Origin: SZUA-430 sp965227535
Lineage (GTDB): Bacteria; Pseudomonadota; Alphaproteobacteria; Micropepsales; Micropepsaceae
DNA length: 64,000 bases
Assembly: GCA_965227535.1 (NCBI GenBank)
Contig: OZ245761.1
Location: 2,666,001 to 2,730,000, forward strand
Direction of reading: 5' to 3'
Shown here: positions 53,684 through 62,314 of the stretch, piece by piece
Layout of the letters: every line of letters starts with the position of its first letter
How positions within the stretch are numbered: position 1 is the first letter of the stretch
Position numbers and translations under genes: made by a program
The notes under the pieces: model-generated
Told to the model about the DNA's origin: nothing
The model's input: the letters and a program-made list of their open reading frames with translations, nothing else
Databases searched by the model: none

Positions 53684-54106
53684 TTACGCATCGGGCACAG
53701 CGGTCAGCGCCCGTCGCACCTTTTCCACGGTCGAAGCCTCAAAAGCGCCAAGCTCAATCAGCGGAATCGACGGTCTGGTGTGTCCAGGCAAAGACCAAGC
53801 GCGCGACTCCGGCATTCGCTCAGGCAGCGTCGCAATCACAGACACCGCAAGCCGAAGCCGCGTCGCAGCCTTCACCGGCGCGCGCACGACGCCCACACCG
53901 CGCGCCTCGATCAGCCCCGAAATCGTCGCCGGCGACGTCGCCCGCAACGCATCGCCGACAACCGCAACGTCGGTCTGATCGTCGGCCACCAACAACGCGC
54001 CATCCGCGATCAAGCGCAGCGCAAGATCGCTCTTGCCCGCCCCTGACTCGCCGAGAATGAGCACCCCAAGCCCCGCGATATCGACCGTCGTCGCATGCAC
54101 CAGCAT
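53684..54106 (-). CDS. hprK: HPr kinase/phosphorylase, short alphaproteobacterial form
   Basis: 140 residues, only the C-terminal kinase domain as in other alphaproteobacteria. P-loop LILGESGAGKSDLALRL, then LVADDQT, and SGLIEARGVGVVRAP (the HPrK/P signature). Phosphorylates HPr on Ser. ATG at 54106 follows the chvG stop by 7 bp. The 127-bp gap to EIIA holds no rapZ gene, which some relatives have there. Confidence 0.93.
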   Translation of the reverse strand: MLVHATTVDIAGLGVLILGESGAGKSDLALRLIADGALLVADDQTDVAVVGDALRATSPATISGLIEARGVGVVRAPVKAATRLRLAVSVIATLPERMPESRAWSLPGHTRPSIPLIELGAFEASTVEKVRRALTAVPDA

Positions 54107-54113
54107 GTGGCCC

Positions 54114-55835
54114 TCAGCCCCGCGAGAGCGGCAGTTCGACCGTGAAGCGTGCACCTTTGATCGCGCCGTCCGCATCGCGCACGTTCGAAGCCGTGATCCG
54201 GCCGTTGTGAACTTCAACGATCTGCCGCGTAATCGAAAGTCCAAGCCCCGAGTTCTTCCCGAACCCGTGCGACGTCGGCCGCTCCGTATAGAAGCGCCGG
54301 AAAATCACCTCGAGATTGTCCTCCGGAATCCCCGGCCCCTGATCTTCGACGGTGACGACGGCGCGCCCGTCGCGCGCATAAGCGGCGACGCGGATCTCGC
54401 CCTCTTTGGGACTGAACGACACCGCATTCTCGATGATGTTGCGAAACACCTGCGCCAGCGGCCCGTCGAGCCCGCGCACGATCAGCCCGTCGGCCAAGTC
54501 CAAAACGACGCGGCGGCTGTTCTTCGCGTCCGGATCGTCGAACATCTGCGCGATCGCGCCGACAAGCTCCGTCAGGTTCACATCGCGCGTCCGCTCGCGC
54601 GACAGCTCGGCGTCAAGCCGCGACGCATCCGAAATATCCGTGATCAACCGGTCCAGCCGCCGCACGTCGTCATAGATGACGGTCATCAGCTTCGCCCGTT
54701 TGTCTTCGTCCGTCGTGCGCCGCAGCGTCTCGACGGCGCTGGCGACCGACGTCAGCGGGTTCTTGATCTCGTGCGCCACGTCCGCCGCAAACTGCTCGAT
54801 CGCATCCATGCGCGCATAAAGCGCCGACGTCATCGAACGCAGCGAAACCGAAAGGTCGCCGATCTCGTCAAGCCTGCGGCTCAAATTCGGAATGGCGTCG
54901 ATGCGCCGACCGCCACGCCGGACGGCATCGGCGCCTTGCGCCAACCGCCGCAGCGGCTCGGTGATGCGCGTCAGAACGAACCACGACGCAAACGCCAGCA
55001 CGACCATCGCCACGCCGCCGCCCAGCAGAAGCTGTGTCCACTCCTGCCGCAACGCGTCGTCGATGTCGCCCGCCTCTGTCGACAGCATCAACACACCCAT
55101 GACGAATTGCAGCCGCTTGATGGGCGCCGCGACCGAAACGATGAGGTTGCCCTCGGCGTTGATGCGGCGGCCCGAACCCGGCTCGCCCGTATCGAGCACG
55201 CCTTTGACTTCCTCGAACACCTTGCCGTTGGGCCGCGGTTCGTCGTCGACGAAGGGCGGCGGCTCGTCGCCCGGCATGATCGAATAGACCTGCCGGTTGA
55301 ACCAACGTTCGGCCTCGCCCACGACGTCGGGCTGCCCCGGCGGCGGCAGAGCGCGCGACTGCACCTGATTGCGTGTGAGGATGAAACGCGTGTCCTGAAC
55401 CGTCGCGCCGTCGCGTCCGAAGATACGCGCGCGCATACCCGTCGGTCCCACGAGCAGATTCAAAAGCTCCGCCGCCTTTTGCGCGTCCACGTCGGTGGCC
55501 GCGTCTTCCGCTTCGCCATCGCCCTTCGGCGCATAGCGCGCGAGCGCCGCCGAAATGATCTGCGCCTGCGCCATCAACGAACTGATGCGTTCCGAGACCA
55601 AACTGTCGCGCGCCGACTGCACCCACCACACACCGGCGGACAGCGCGAAGAAGGCGATGAGGTTGAGAAGAATGATCTGCCCGGCAAGCGCCGACACGCG
55701 CCGCCGCGGCGTGCGCGGCGCAAGCCCGCGCTCGCGCGAACGCCAGAACGCGCCGAGCAAAGACCTCAGCGGCCGCGACCGGCGCTGAGCCTTCTCATCC
55801 GGCGGAACATCGTTTGTCGTGTCGGTCGCACTCAA
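54114..55835 (-). CDS. chvG: Sensor histidine kinase ChvG
   Basis: 573 residues: membrane helix (IILLNLIAFFALSAGVWWV), periplasmic domain to about residue 260, second helix (LLLGGGVAMVVLAFASWFVL), HAMP, phosphoacceptor FAADVAHEIKNPLTSV and an ATPase domain with VFRNIIENAVSFSP and GLGLSITRQIVEVH. Senses acid or envelope stress in rhizobia with ChvI. The TTG start overlaps the chvI TGA; coupling is likely. Confidence 0.93.
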   Translation of the reverse strand: MSATDTTNDVPPDEKAQRRSRPLRSLLGAFWRSRERGLAPRTPRRRVSALAGQIILLNLIAFFALSAGVWWVQSARDSLVSERISSLMAQAQIISAALARYAPKGDGEAEDAATDVDAQKAAELLNLLVGPTGMRARIFGRDGATVQDTRFILTRNQVQSRALPPPGQPDVVGEAERWFNRQVYSIMPGDEPPPFVDDEPRPNGKVFEEVKGVLDTGEPGSGRRINAEGNLIVSVAAPIKRLQFVMGVLMLSTEAGDIDDALRQEWTQLLLGGGVAMVVLAFASWFVLTRITEPLRRLAQGADAVRRGGRRIDAIPNLSRRLDEIGDLSVSLRSMTSALYARMDAIEQFAADVAHEIKNPLTSVASAVETLRRTTDEDKRAKLMTVIYDDVRRLDRLITDISDASRLDAELSRERTRDVNLTELVGAIAQMFDDPDAKNSRRVVLDLADGLIVRGLDGPLAQVFRNIIENAVSFSPKEGEIRVAAYARDGRAVVTVEDQGPGIPEDNLEVIFRRFYTERPTSHGFGKNSGLGLSITRQIVEVHNGRITASNVRDADGAIKGARFTVELPLSRG

Positions 55836-56530
55836 ACTTCGACGTACTTATAGCCGACGCCGTACAGCGTCTGGATCGAATCGAACGAGTCATCGATTTC
55901 CTTGAACTTCTTGCGCAGCCGCTTGATGTGGCTGTCGATCGTGCGGTCGTCGACATAGACCTGATCGTCGTAAGCCGCATCCATCAGATTATCGCGGCTC
56001 TTCACGAAACCGGGCCGCTGCGCCAGCGCCTGCAAAATCAGAAACTCCGTCACCGTCAACTGCACGTCCTTATTGTCCCACGAACATGAGTGGCGCTGTG
56101 AATCGAGCACCAGCTTGCCCCGCGACATCACCTCTTTCGCGCCGGCCGCCGCGGCCGGCTGACCGCGCGCCTCCGCCCGGCGCAGCACCGCACGCACGCG
56201 CTGCAACAGCAGACGCTGCGAAAACGGCTTCTTGATGTAATCGTCGGCCCCAAGGCTCAAACCCACCATCTCATCGACCTCGTCGTCTTTCGACGTCAGG
56301 AAGATGACCGGCAGATCGCTCGTCTGGCGCAACCGTTTCAGCACCTCATGCCCGTCCATCCGCGGCATCTTGATGTCGAGGATGGCGAGCGCCGGCGGCG
56401 TCGCCTGCAACGCGGTCAACGCGGTCACGCCGTCCGAATACGTGCGCACATGAAAGCCTTCCGCCTCCAGCGCCATCGACAGCGAGGAGAGGATGTTTCG
56501 GTCGTCGTCAACGAGAGCGATGGTCGTCAT
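55832..56530 (-). CDS. chvI: Response regulator ChvI
   Basis: 232 residues of the OmpR/PhoB type: receiver with IALVDDDRNIL, phosphorylated Asp in LAILDIKMPRMDG and Lys in YIKKPFS; winged-helix domain with DDRTIDSHIKRLRKKFKEID. Partner of ChvG. In rhizobia ChvI controls acid and envelope genes, and the locus lies beside pckA as here. ATG at 56530. Confidence 0.95.
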   Translation of the reverse strand: MTTIALVDDDRNILSSLSMALEAEGFHVRTYSDGVTALTALQATPPALAILDIKMPRMDGHEVLKRLRQTSDLPVIFLTSKDDEVDEMVGLSLGADDYIKKPFSQRLLLQRVRAVLRRAEARGQPAAAAGAKEVMSRGKLVLDSQRHSCSWDNKDVQLTVTEFLILQALAQRPGFVKSRDNLMDAAYDDQVYVDDRTIDSHIKRLRKKFKEIDDSFDSIQTLYGVGYKYVEV

Positions 56531-56600
56531 GGTGCCCTTATGAATCTGCTTAGCGTCCGCGAATATAGGCATCGCGCGCCGCGCCAGCTATGCCGCAGAA

Positions 56601-57983
56601 CTATGCCCGAACAATGGCGCGCGCCGCGACGACGCGGAACCGTAAGCCCAGCAATATCAGAGAGATCAGCATGGCGAGGCTTATCCCCAGGATTAACCCT
56701 ACAGGCCCGATTCCCGCCGGAAACGCGAGCACATAGGCGGCGGGAACGCCCGCCACCCAGAACGCGATGCCGTGCATGAAGGCGGGCCACCGCACGTCGC
56801 CCATTCCCCGAAGCGCCCCCATCGTGACCGTCATCACCCCGTCGATGACCACCATGACGGCGACGGCGGTCAGCGTCTGCCGCGCAATCGCCTGAACCGC
56901 CGCGTCGTCGACATAAGCCGTCGAAATCGTCTCCGGCAGCAACGCGACCATCAGCCCAACCACCAACATGATCAAAAACGCGAGCGTGATCCCGGTCAGC
57001 CCCGCGATACTCACGCGCTCATGGTTCCCCGCGCCGATCGCGTGCCCCACGCGAACCGCCGTCGCCGCCGACATGCCGACCGCGACCATAATCATGAGCG
57101 CGTTGAAGTTGAACGTCAGCTGATGCGCGGCCGCGGCCTCCGGCCCCAGATGCGCCGCCATAAACGCAAGCGAACTCATCGCCGCCGTCTCGAGCCCGAG
57201 CGCCACTGAAATCGGCGCGCCGATTTTCAGAATCCGTAGCCCCCGCGACCACAGCGCCGACACCGGCTCGAACACGCCATAGGACGCGGCGTCGCGCATC
57301 GTCACGATATAAGCGACCGCCGCGCCCAGGCAGCCCCAGCGTATCGCCGACGTCGTGATTACCGCACCGACCGCGCCCATAGGCTCGACCCATCCGAACC
57401 AACCCAAAACGCAGATTCCATCGGCAACGATGTTGACCACGTTCGCGACCAGCATGATGACCATACCGACCATCGGCCGCTTGATGCTCTCCAGAAAGTA
57501 ACCGCACGCGATATAGATCAGCATCGCCGGCATGCCCCACGCGAAGTGGCGCGACACGCGGCCCGCGCCGTTCGCAAGTGCGGGATCGACACCGGTGGCA
57601 AGCAACGCCGGCTCGACCAAGAAAAACGCGCCCGCGAAAAACAGGCCGAGCAGCGCCGCGATCGCCATCGCCGCCTTCCAAGTCAACCCGCACGACAGGC
57701 CCTCGCCCGCACCGAACGCCTGCGCGATCAGCACCATCGAGCCCTGCAGCAGCCCGACCGAAATCATCATCATCACCGACTGCGCGGCGAAGCCTTGTCC
57801 CAGATAGGCGAGTTCGGCCGCGCCCCCGCGGCCAGCCATCAGGCTGTCGACGACGATCATGAAGATGATGCCGGCGCGCGCGACCATGACCGGCGCGGCA
57901 AGACGTAGCGTCGGCCACCCTTCGTCCAACCATAGGCGCGACAAACGCCCGGCCCGTTCGGTTAAACCGGCCCGATGCTGCAT
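56601..57983 (-). CDS. MATE-family multidrug/cation efflux protein
   Basis: 460 residues with twelve hydrophobic helices and the two-fold NorM pattern (PVMVARAGIIFMIVVDSLMAG in the first half, GAPISVALGLETAAMSSLAF in the second). Uses a Na+ or H+ gradient to expel organic cations. Inserted between chvI and pckA, which are neighbours in many relatives. ATG at 57983 preferred over a TTG 24 bases upstream. Confidence 0.92.
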   Translation of the reverse strand: MQHRAGLTERAGRLSRLWLDEGWPTLRLAAPVMVARAGIIFMIVVDSLMAGRGGAAELAYLGQGFAAQSVMMMISVGLLQGSMVLIAQAFGAGEGLSCGLTWKAAMAIAALLGLFFAGAFFLVEPALLATGVDPALANGAGRVSRHFAWGMPAMLIYIACGYFLESIKRPMVGMVIMLVANVVNIVADGICVLGWFGWVEPMGAVGAVITTSAIRWGCLGAAVAYIVTMRDAASYGVFEPVSALWSRGLRILKIGAPISVALGLETAAMSSLAFMAAHLGPEAAAAHQLTFNFNALMIMVAVGMSAATAVRVGHAIGAGNHERVSIAGLTGITLAFLIMLVVGLMVALLPETISTAYVDDAAVQAIARQTLTAVAVMVVIDGVMTVTMGALRGMGDVRWPAFMHGIAFWVAGVPAAYVLAFPAGIGPVGLILGISLAMLISLILLGLRFRVVAARAIVRA

Positions 57984-58176
57984 TGCGACAACATGTGAGA
58001 ATGCCAATTGAGGTTGCCGTCAGCTATTCCACGTTTGGCAAACCGCCGCCAGGGCGAGCGCCGCGGGGCCATTGCGCCCTGAAGGCGTCAGCCCATATGG
58101 TTGGCGGCAAGAGGAAAACCACGGGAAACGGCTGCCGGTCCCATAACCGGGACGCGGCGCGTTGGAGATTTGACGA

Positions 58177-59790
<1,614 letters not shown>

Positions 59791-59811
59791 ACTCTCCAGC
59801 CTCTGAAGGGT

Positions 59812-59947
59812 CGTCATGGCCGGGCTTGACCCGGCCACCCAGTGGCCGCGCGTCTGCGCGGCCGCAAGACTCATCAGCCCTTTCAAGCGCGCACGGACGT
59901 GCGCGCACTGGGTGGCCGGGTCGCGCTACGCTTGCCCGGCCATGACG
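59812..59947. repeat. Inverted repeat after pckA
   Basis: CGTCATGGCCGGGC...GACCCGGCCACCCAGTG at 59812-59844 recurs inverted at 59906-59947, the right arm carrying an extra 9 or so bases in the middle. A second hairpin (GGCCGCGCG/CGCGCGGCC type) sits in the loop. Repeats of this CGTCATGGCCGGGC type are widespread between alphaproteobacterial genes. Confidence 0.85.
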
Positions 59948-59976
59948 GATAGGGTTGTGCGCGGAAGAACCACCTG

Positions 59977-60468
59977 ATGCTCATCATCCTCAGCGGCCTC
60001 CCAGGCACCGGCAAAACCACAATCGCCCGCGCGTCGGCCAAGGCCATCGGCGCCACGCATCTGCGCATCGACACAATCGAACAGACCTTGCGCAATGCCG
60101 GTTTGAGCAATGTCACCGACGAGGGCTACCGCATCGCCTACGCGCTCGCCGAGGACAATCTTTGTCTCGGTCAAACCGTCATCGCCGACAGCGTCAATCC
60201 AATCGCGCTCACGCGCGAAGCCTGGCGCGCAGTCGCCACCCGCGCCGGCACAAAGAGCATCGACGTCGAAATCATCTGCAGCGACAAGGCGGAACACCGC
60301 CGCCGTGTCGAAACCCGCGCAGCCGACATCGCGGGCCACACACTGCCAAGCTGGACCGATGTGACGTCGCGCGAGTACCACACCTGGGACCGAACCCGCC
60401 TCGTCATCGACAGCGCGCAGGAAACTACCGGCCAAGCCGTCCAACGTGTGACGGCCGCGCTATCCTGA
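59977..60468 (+). CDS. P-loop AAA-type kinase of unknown substrate
   Basis: 163 residues with Walker A IILSGLPGTGKTTIARA, a following LRIDTIEQTL and GQTVIADSVNPIALTREAW, the pattern of zeta-toxin/gluconokinase-like small kinases that phosphorylate small molecules or adenylates. Substrate unknown. Follows the pckA repeat. Confidence 0.8.
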   Translation: MLIILSGLPGTGKTTIARASAKAIGATHLRIDTIEQTLRNAGLSNVTDEGYRIAYALAEDNLCLGQTVIADSVNPIALTREAWRAVATRAGTKSIDVEIICSDKAEHRRRVETRAADIAGHTLPSWTDVTSREYHTWDRTRLVIDSAQETTGQAVQRVTAALS

Positions 60469-60510
60469 CCTGCGCACCCGCGCCTAGGATTACCTCCAAA
60501 GGTGGATCAT

Positions 60511-61014
60511 ATGCGCAAAACGACAGCACTCATCCTGCTAAGCCTCGCTGCATCGGCGGCATACGCCGCGCCGGCGGACTGGTCCAAAGTGAGACCCGTC
60601 GACGAACCGGACATGGCCTGGATGGTGGTCGAACATCCCGAAGGCCTCAAAGCAATGTTCGCCATCCCTGAATCCGACGGCGGCCTCCTCTGGATGGACT
60701 GCGCCGGCAAAGGCGCACTAACGCTGACCTACGTCGATTCAAAACTCGAACCGCACACGCCCTACGAGGTCCACCTGAAATCCGGCACTCACGAAACCGC
60801 AGTCGCCGCCAAGACGGACGAACGCATGGACCTCGACGACCTCGTCTTCCTCACGACCGCCAAGATCAAAGACAAGCCGTTCCTCGCAAGTCTGAAAAGA
60901 GGCAAACAACTCGCCATCATCATCGACCACGCCACCAAAGGCCGCTTCGCCGCAGAGCAGTTGCCGCCGCACGGATCGAAGTTGAAGCGCTTCTTCAAGG
61001 CCTGCGGACTCTGA
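60511..61014 (+). CDS. Hypothetical secreted protein
   Basis: 167 residues with a clear signal peptide (ALILLSLAASAAYA). The rest is mixed alpha/beta with two Cys (MDCAGKG, KACGL), perhaps one disulfide. No family recognised. ATG at 60511 has AAAGGTGG seven bases upstream; GTG at 60502 is less likely. Confidence 0.65.
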   Translation: MRKTTALILLSLAASAAYAAPADWSKVRPVDEPDMAWMVVEHPEGLKAMFAIPESDGGLLWMDCAGKGALTLTYVDSKLEPHTPYEVHLKSGTHETAVAAKTDERMDLDDLVFLTTAKIKDKPFLASLKRGKQLAIIIDHATKGRFAAEQLPPHGSKLKRFFKACGL

Positions 61015-61035
61015 CGCGAGCTTGCTTGACGTCTG

Positions 61036-61050
61036 TACTACAATGTAGTA
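61036..61050. promoter_or_regulatory. Operator-like palindrome before the higBA-like module
   Basis: TACTACA-A-TGTAGTA, a perfect 7-bp inverted repeat, follows a possible -35 (TTGACG, 61027-61032) and lies 10 nt before the toxin start. Antitoxins of this class repress their own operon through such sites; binding here is inferred. Confidence 0.55.
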
Positions 61051-61060
61051 TACGGTAATT

Positions 61061-61417
61061 GTGACATGGCGCCTGATCACCGTCTGCGAGATGACCGCAT
61101 TCACACGAAAGGCGGCGAAACTCTGGACCCGCGAAGAGCACGACGAGTTCGTCGACTTCATCTCGCAAAATCCGGATGCCGGCGATGTGATCGAAGGAAC
61201 GGGCGGCGCGCGAAAGGTTCGCTGGGCGCGCGCCGGTATGGGAAAGCGCGGCGGCACGCGGGTCATCACGTACTTCTACGACGAGACATTGCCGGTGTTT
61301 CTGTTCGCGCTCTACGCCAAGAACGAGCGCGCAGATATCGGCTCGGACGATAAGCAGGCTTTCGCAGATACGATCGCCGCTTTGAAGGCGCAAGGAAAGC
61401 GACGGAGACTGTCATGA
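61061..61417 (+). CDS. RelE/HigB-family toxin
   Basis: 118 residues: TAFTRKAAKLWTREEHDEF, GDVIEGTGGARKVRWARAG, GKRGGTRVITYFYDE and LFALYAKNERADI, the motifs of the RelE-like HigB family (ribosome-dependent mRNA cleavage). GTG start at 61061 gives the complete first strand; ATG at 61091 would cut it. Its stop overlaps the antitoxin ATG. Confidence 0.85.
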   Translation: MTWRLITVCEMTAFTRKAAKLWTREEHDEFVDFISQNPDAGDVIEGTGGARKVRWARAGMGKRGGTRVITYFYDETLPVFLFALYAKNERADIGSDDKQAFADTIAALKAQGKRRRLS

Positions 61418-61728
61418 AGAGACGCCCGAAATCGACCAAGGCCGGCCGAGAAATTGTTGCCGCTGCCCGCGAAGCGCTTGCTTATCTGAAGGGCGAATCC
61501 AATGGCGTCCGCGAGACCAAAGTTTGGATTGTAGACGTCAAAGAACTCCGTGAAGAACTCGAGATGTCGCAGCAAGATTTCTCGGAAGCCTACGGAATCC
61601 CCCTGCGCACCGTGCAAAGCTGGGAGCAAGGCGCTCGCCGCCCCGACGCGACGGCGCGATCCTACCTGCGCACGATCGCAAGCTTGCCCAAGCAGGTTCG
61701 CTCGGCGCTGAAGCAGAAGGCAAGCTAA
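61414..61728 (+). CDS. HigA/NadS-like antitoxin, XRE family
   Basis: 104 residues: an N-terminal arm that likely masks the toxin and a C-terminal helix-turn-helix (MSQQDFSEAYGIPLRTVQSWEQG). Toxin-first order with a 4-bp overlap is the higBA arrangement. Probably represses the operon through 61036-61050. Confidence 0.87.
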   Translation: MKRRPKSTKAGREIVAAAREALAYLKGESNGVRETKVWIVDVKELREELEMSQQDFSEAYGIPLRTVQSWEQGARRPDATARSYLRTIASLPKQVRSALKQKAS

Positions 61729-61740
61729 CACCGGCCATAG

Positions 61741-62043
61741 CTAGGGTTCGCGAACAAGCTTCCCGACGTCGCGGGCACCGTGAAGGACGCGCTCGATCAG
61801 AACGCCGTCTCCCGATACCGAATAGAAAATCACATAGCTCCGGAATGAAAACGACCGCAGGCCCGGCAGCAGCTCGGACCGCGCACGGCCTGCTCGCGGA
61901 GAACGAGCCAGAGTGAAGAAACGCTTGGTCAGCGCATCGACGAATTTGTCCGCCCGTGGAATCGAGTCGGCGGCAATCGTGAACCAAATCTCGTCCAGGT
62001 CTTGATCCGCGAGAGGCGTCGTTCGAACGCCGCGCACGATCAC
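61741..62043 (-). CDS. ParE-family toxin
   Basis: 100 residues: TPLADQDLDEIWFTIA, FFTLARSPRAGRARSELLPGLR and YVIFYSVSGDGVLIERVLHGARD are ParE/RelE-superfamily marks; ParE toxins poison DNA gyrase. GTG start overlaps the antitoxin TGA. Converges with the higBA-like module, 12 bp from its end. Confidence 0.88.
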   Translation of the reverse strand: MIVRGVRTTPLADQDLDEIWFTIAADSIPRADKFVDALTKRFFTLARSPRAGRARSELLPGLRSFSFRSYVIFYSVSGDGVLIERVLHGARDVGKLVREP

Positions 62044-62282
62044 TTGGCCTTCGCGGCCAGCCTCGCTCGGCCTCTGCGCTTGATCGCCTCGGGATCGAAA
62101 GCGCGCGGCTTTCCGCTGCGCCGCCCGTCCTCAATGTCGCTCTTAAGTCGGGCGATCTGCGCGTCGCGCGTCTCCAGCAACTTCAACGCGGCGCTCACCA
62201 AATCACTTTCGCTCTCATACTGCCCGGCCGCAATCCGAGCATCCACAAACTTTTTCCAGCGAGCGGGTAAAACAATGTTCAT
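62040..62282 (-). CDS. ParD-family antitoxin (ribbon-helix-helix)
   Basis: 80 residues: NIVLPARWKKFVDARIAAGQYESESDLVSAALKL-type ribbon-helix-helix at the N-terminus and a basic C-terminal tail that binds the toxin. ATG at 62282; TTG six bases upstream possible. A small palindrome (ATGATATCA) lies just before the start and may be its operator. Confidence 0.87.
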   Translation of the reverse strand: MNIVLPARWKKFVDARIAAGQYESESDLVSAALKLLETRDAQIARLKSDIEDGRRSGKPRAFDPEAIKRRGRARLAAKAK

Positions 62283-62314
62283 GGCCAAATGATATCACAT
62301 CGCAAAAGCGGAAT

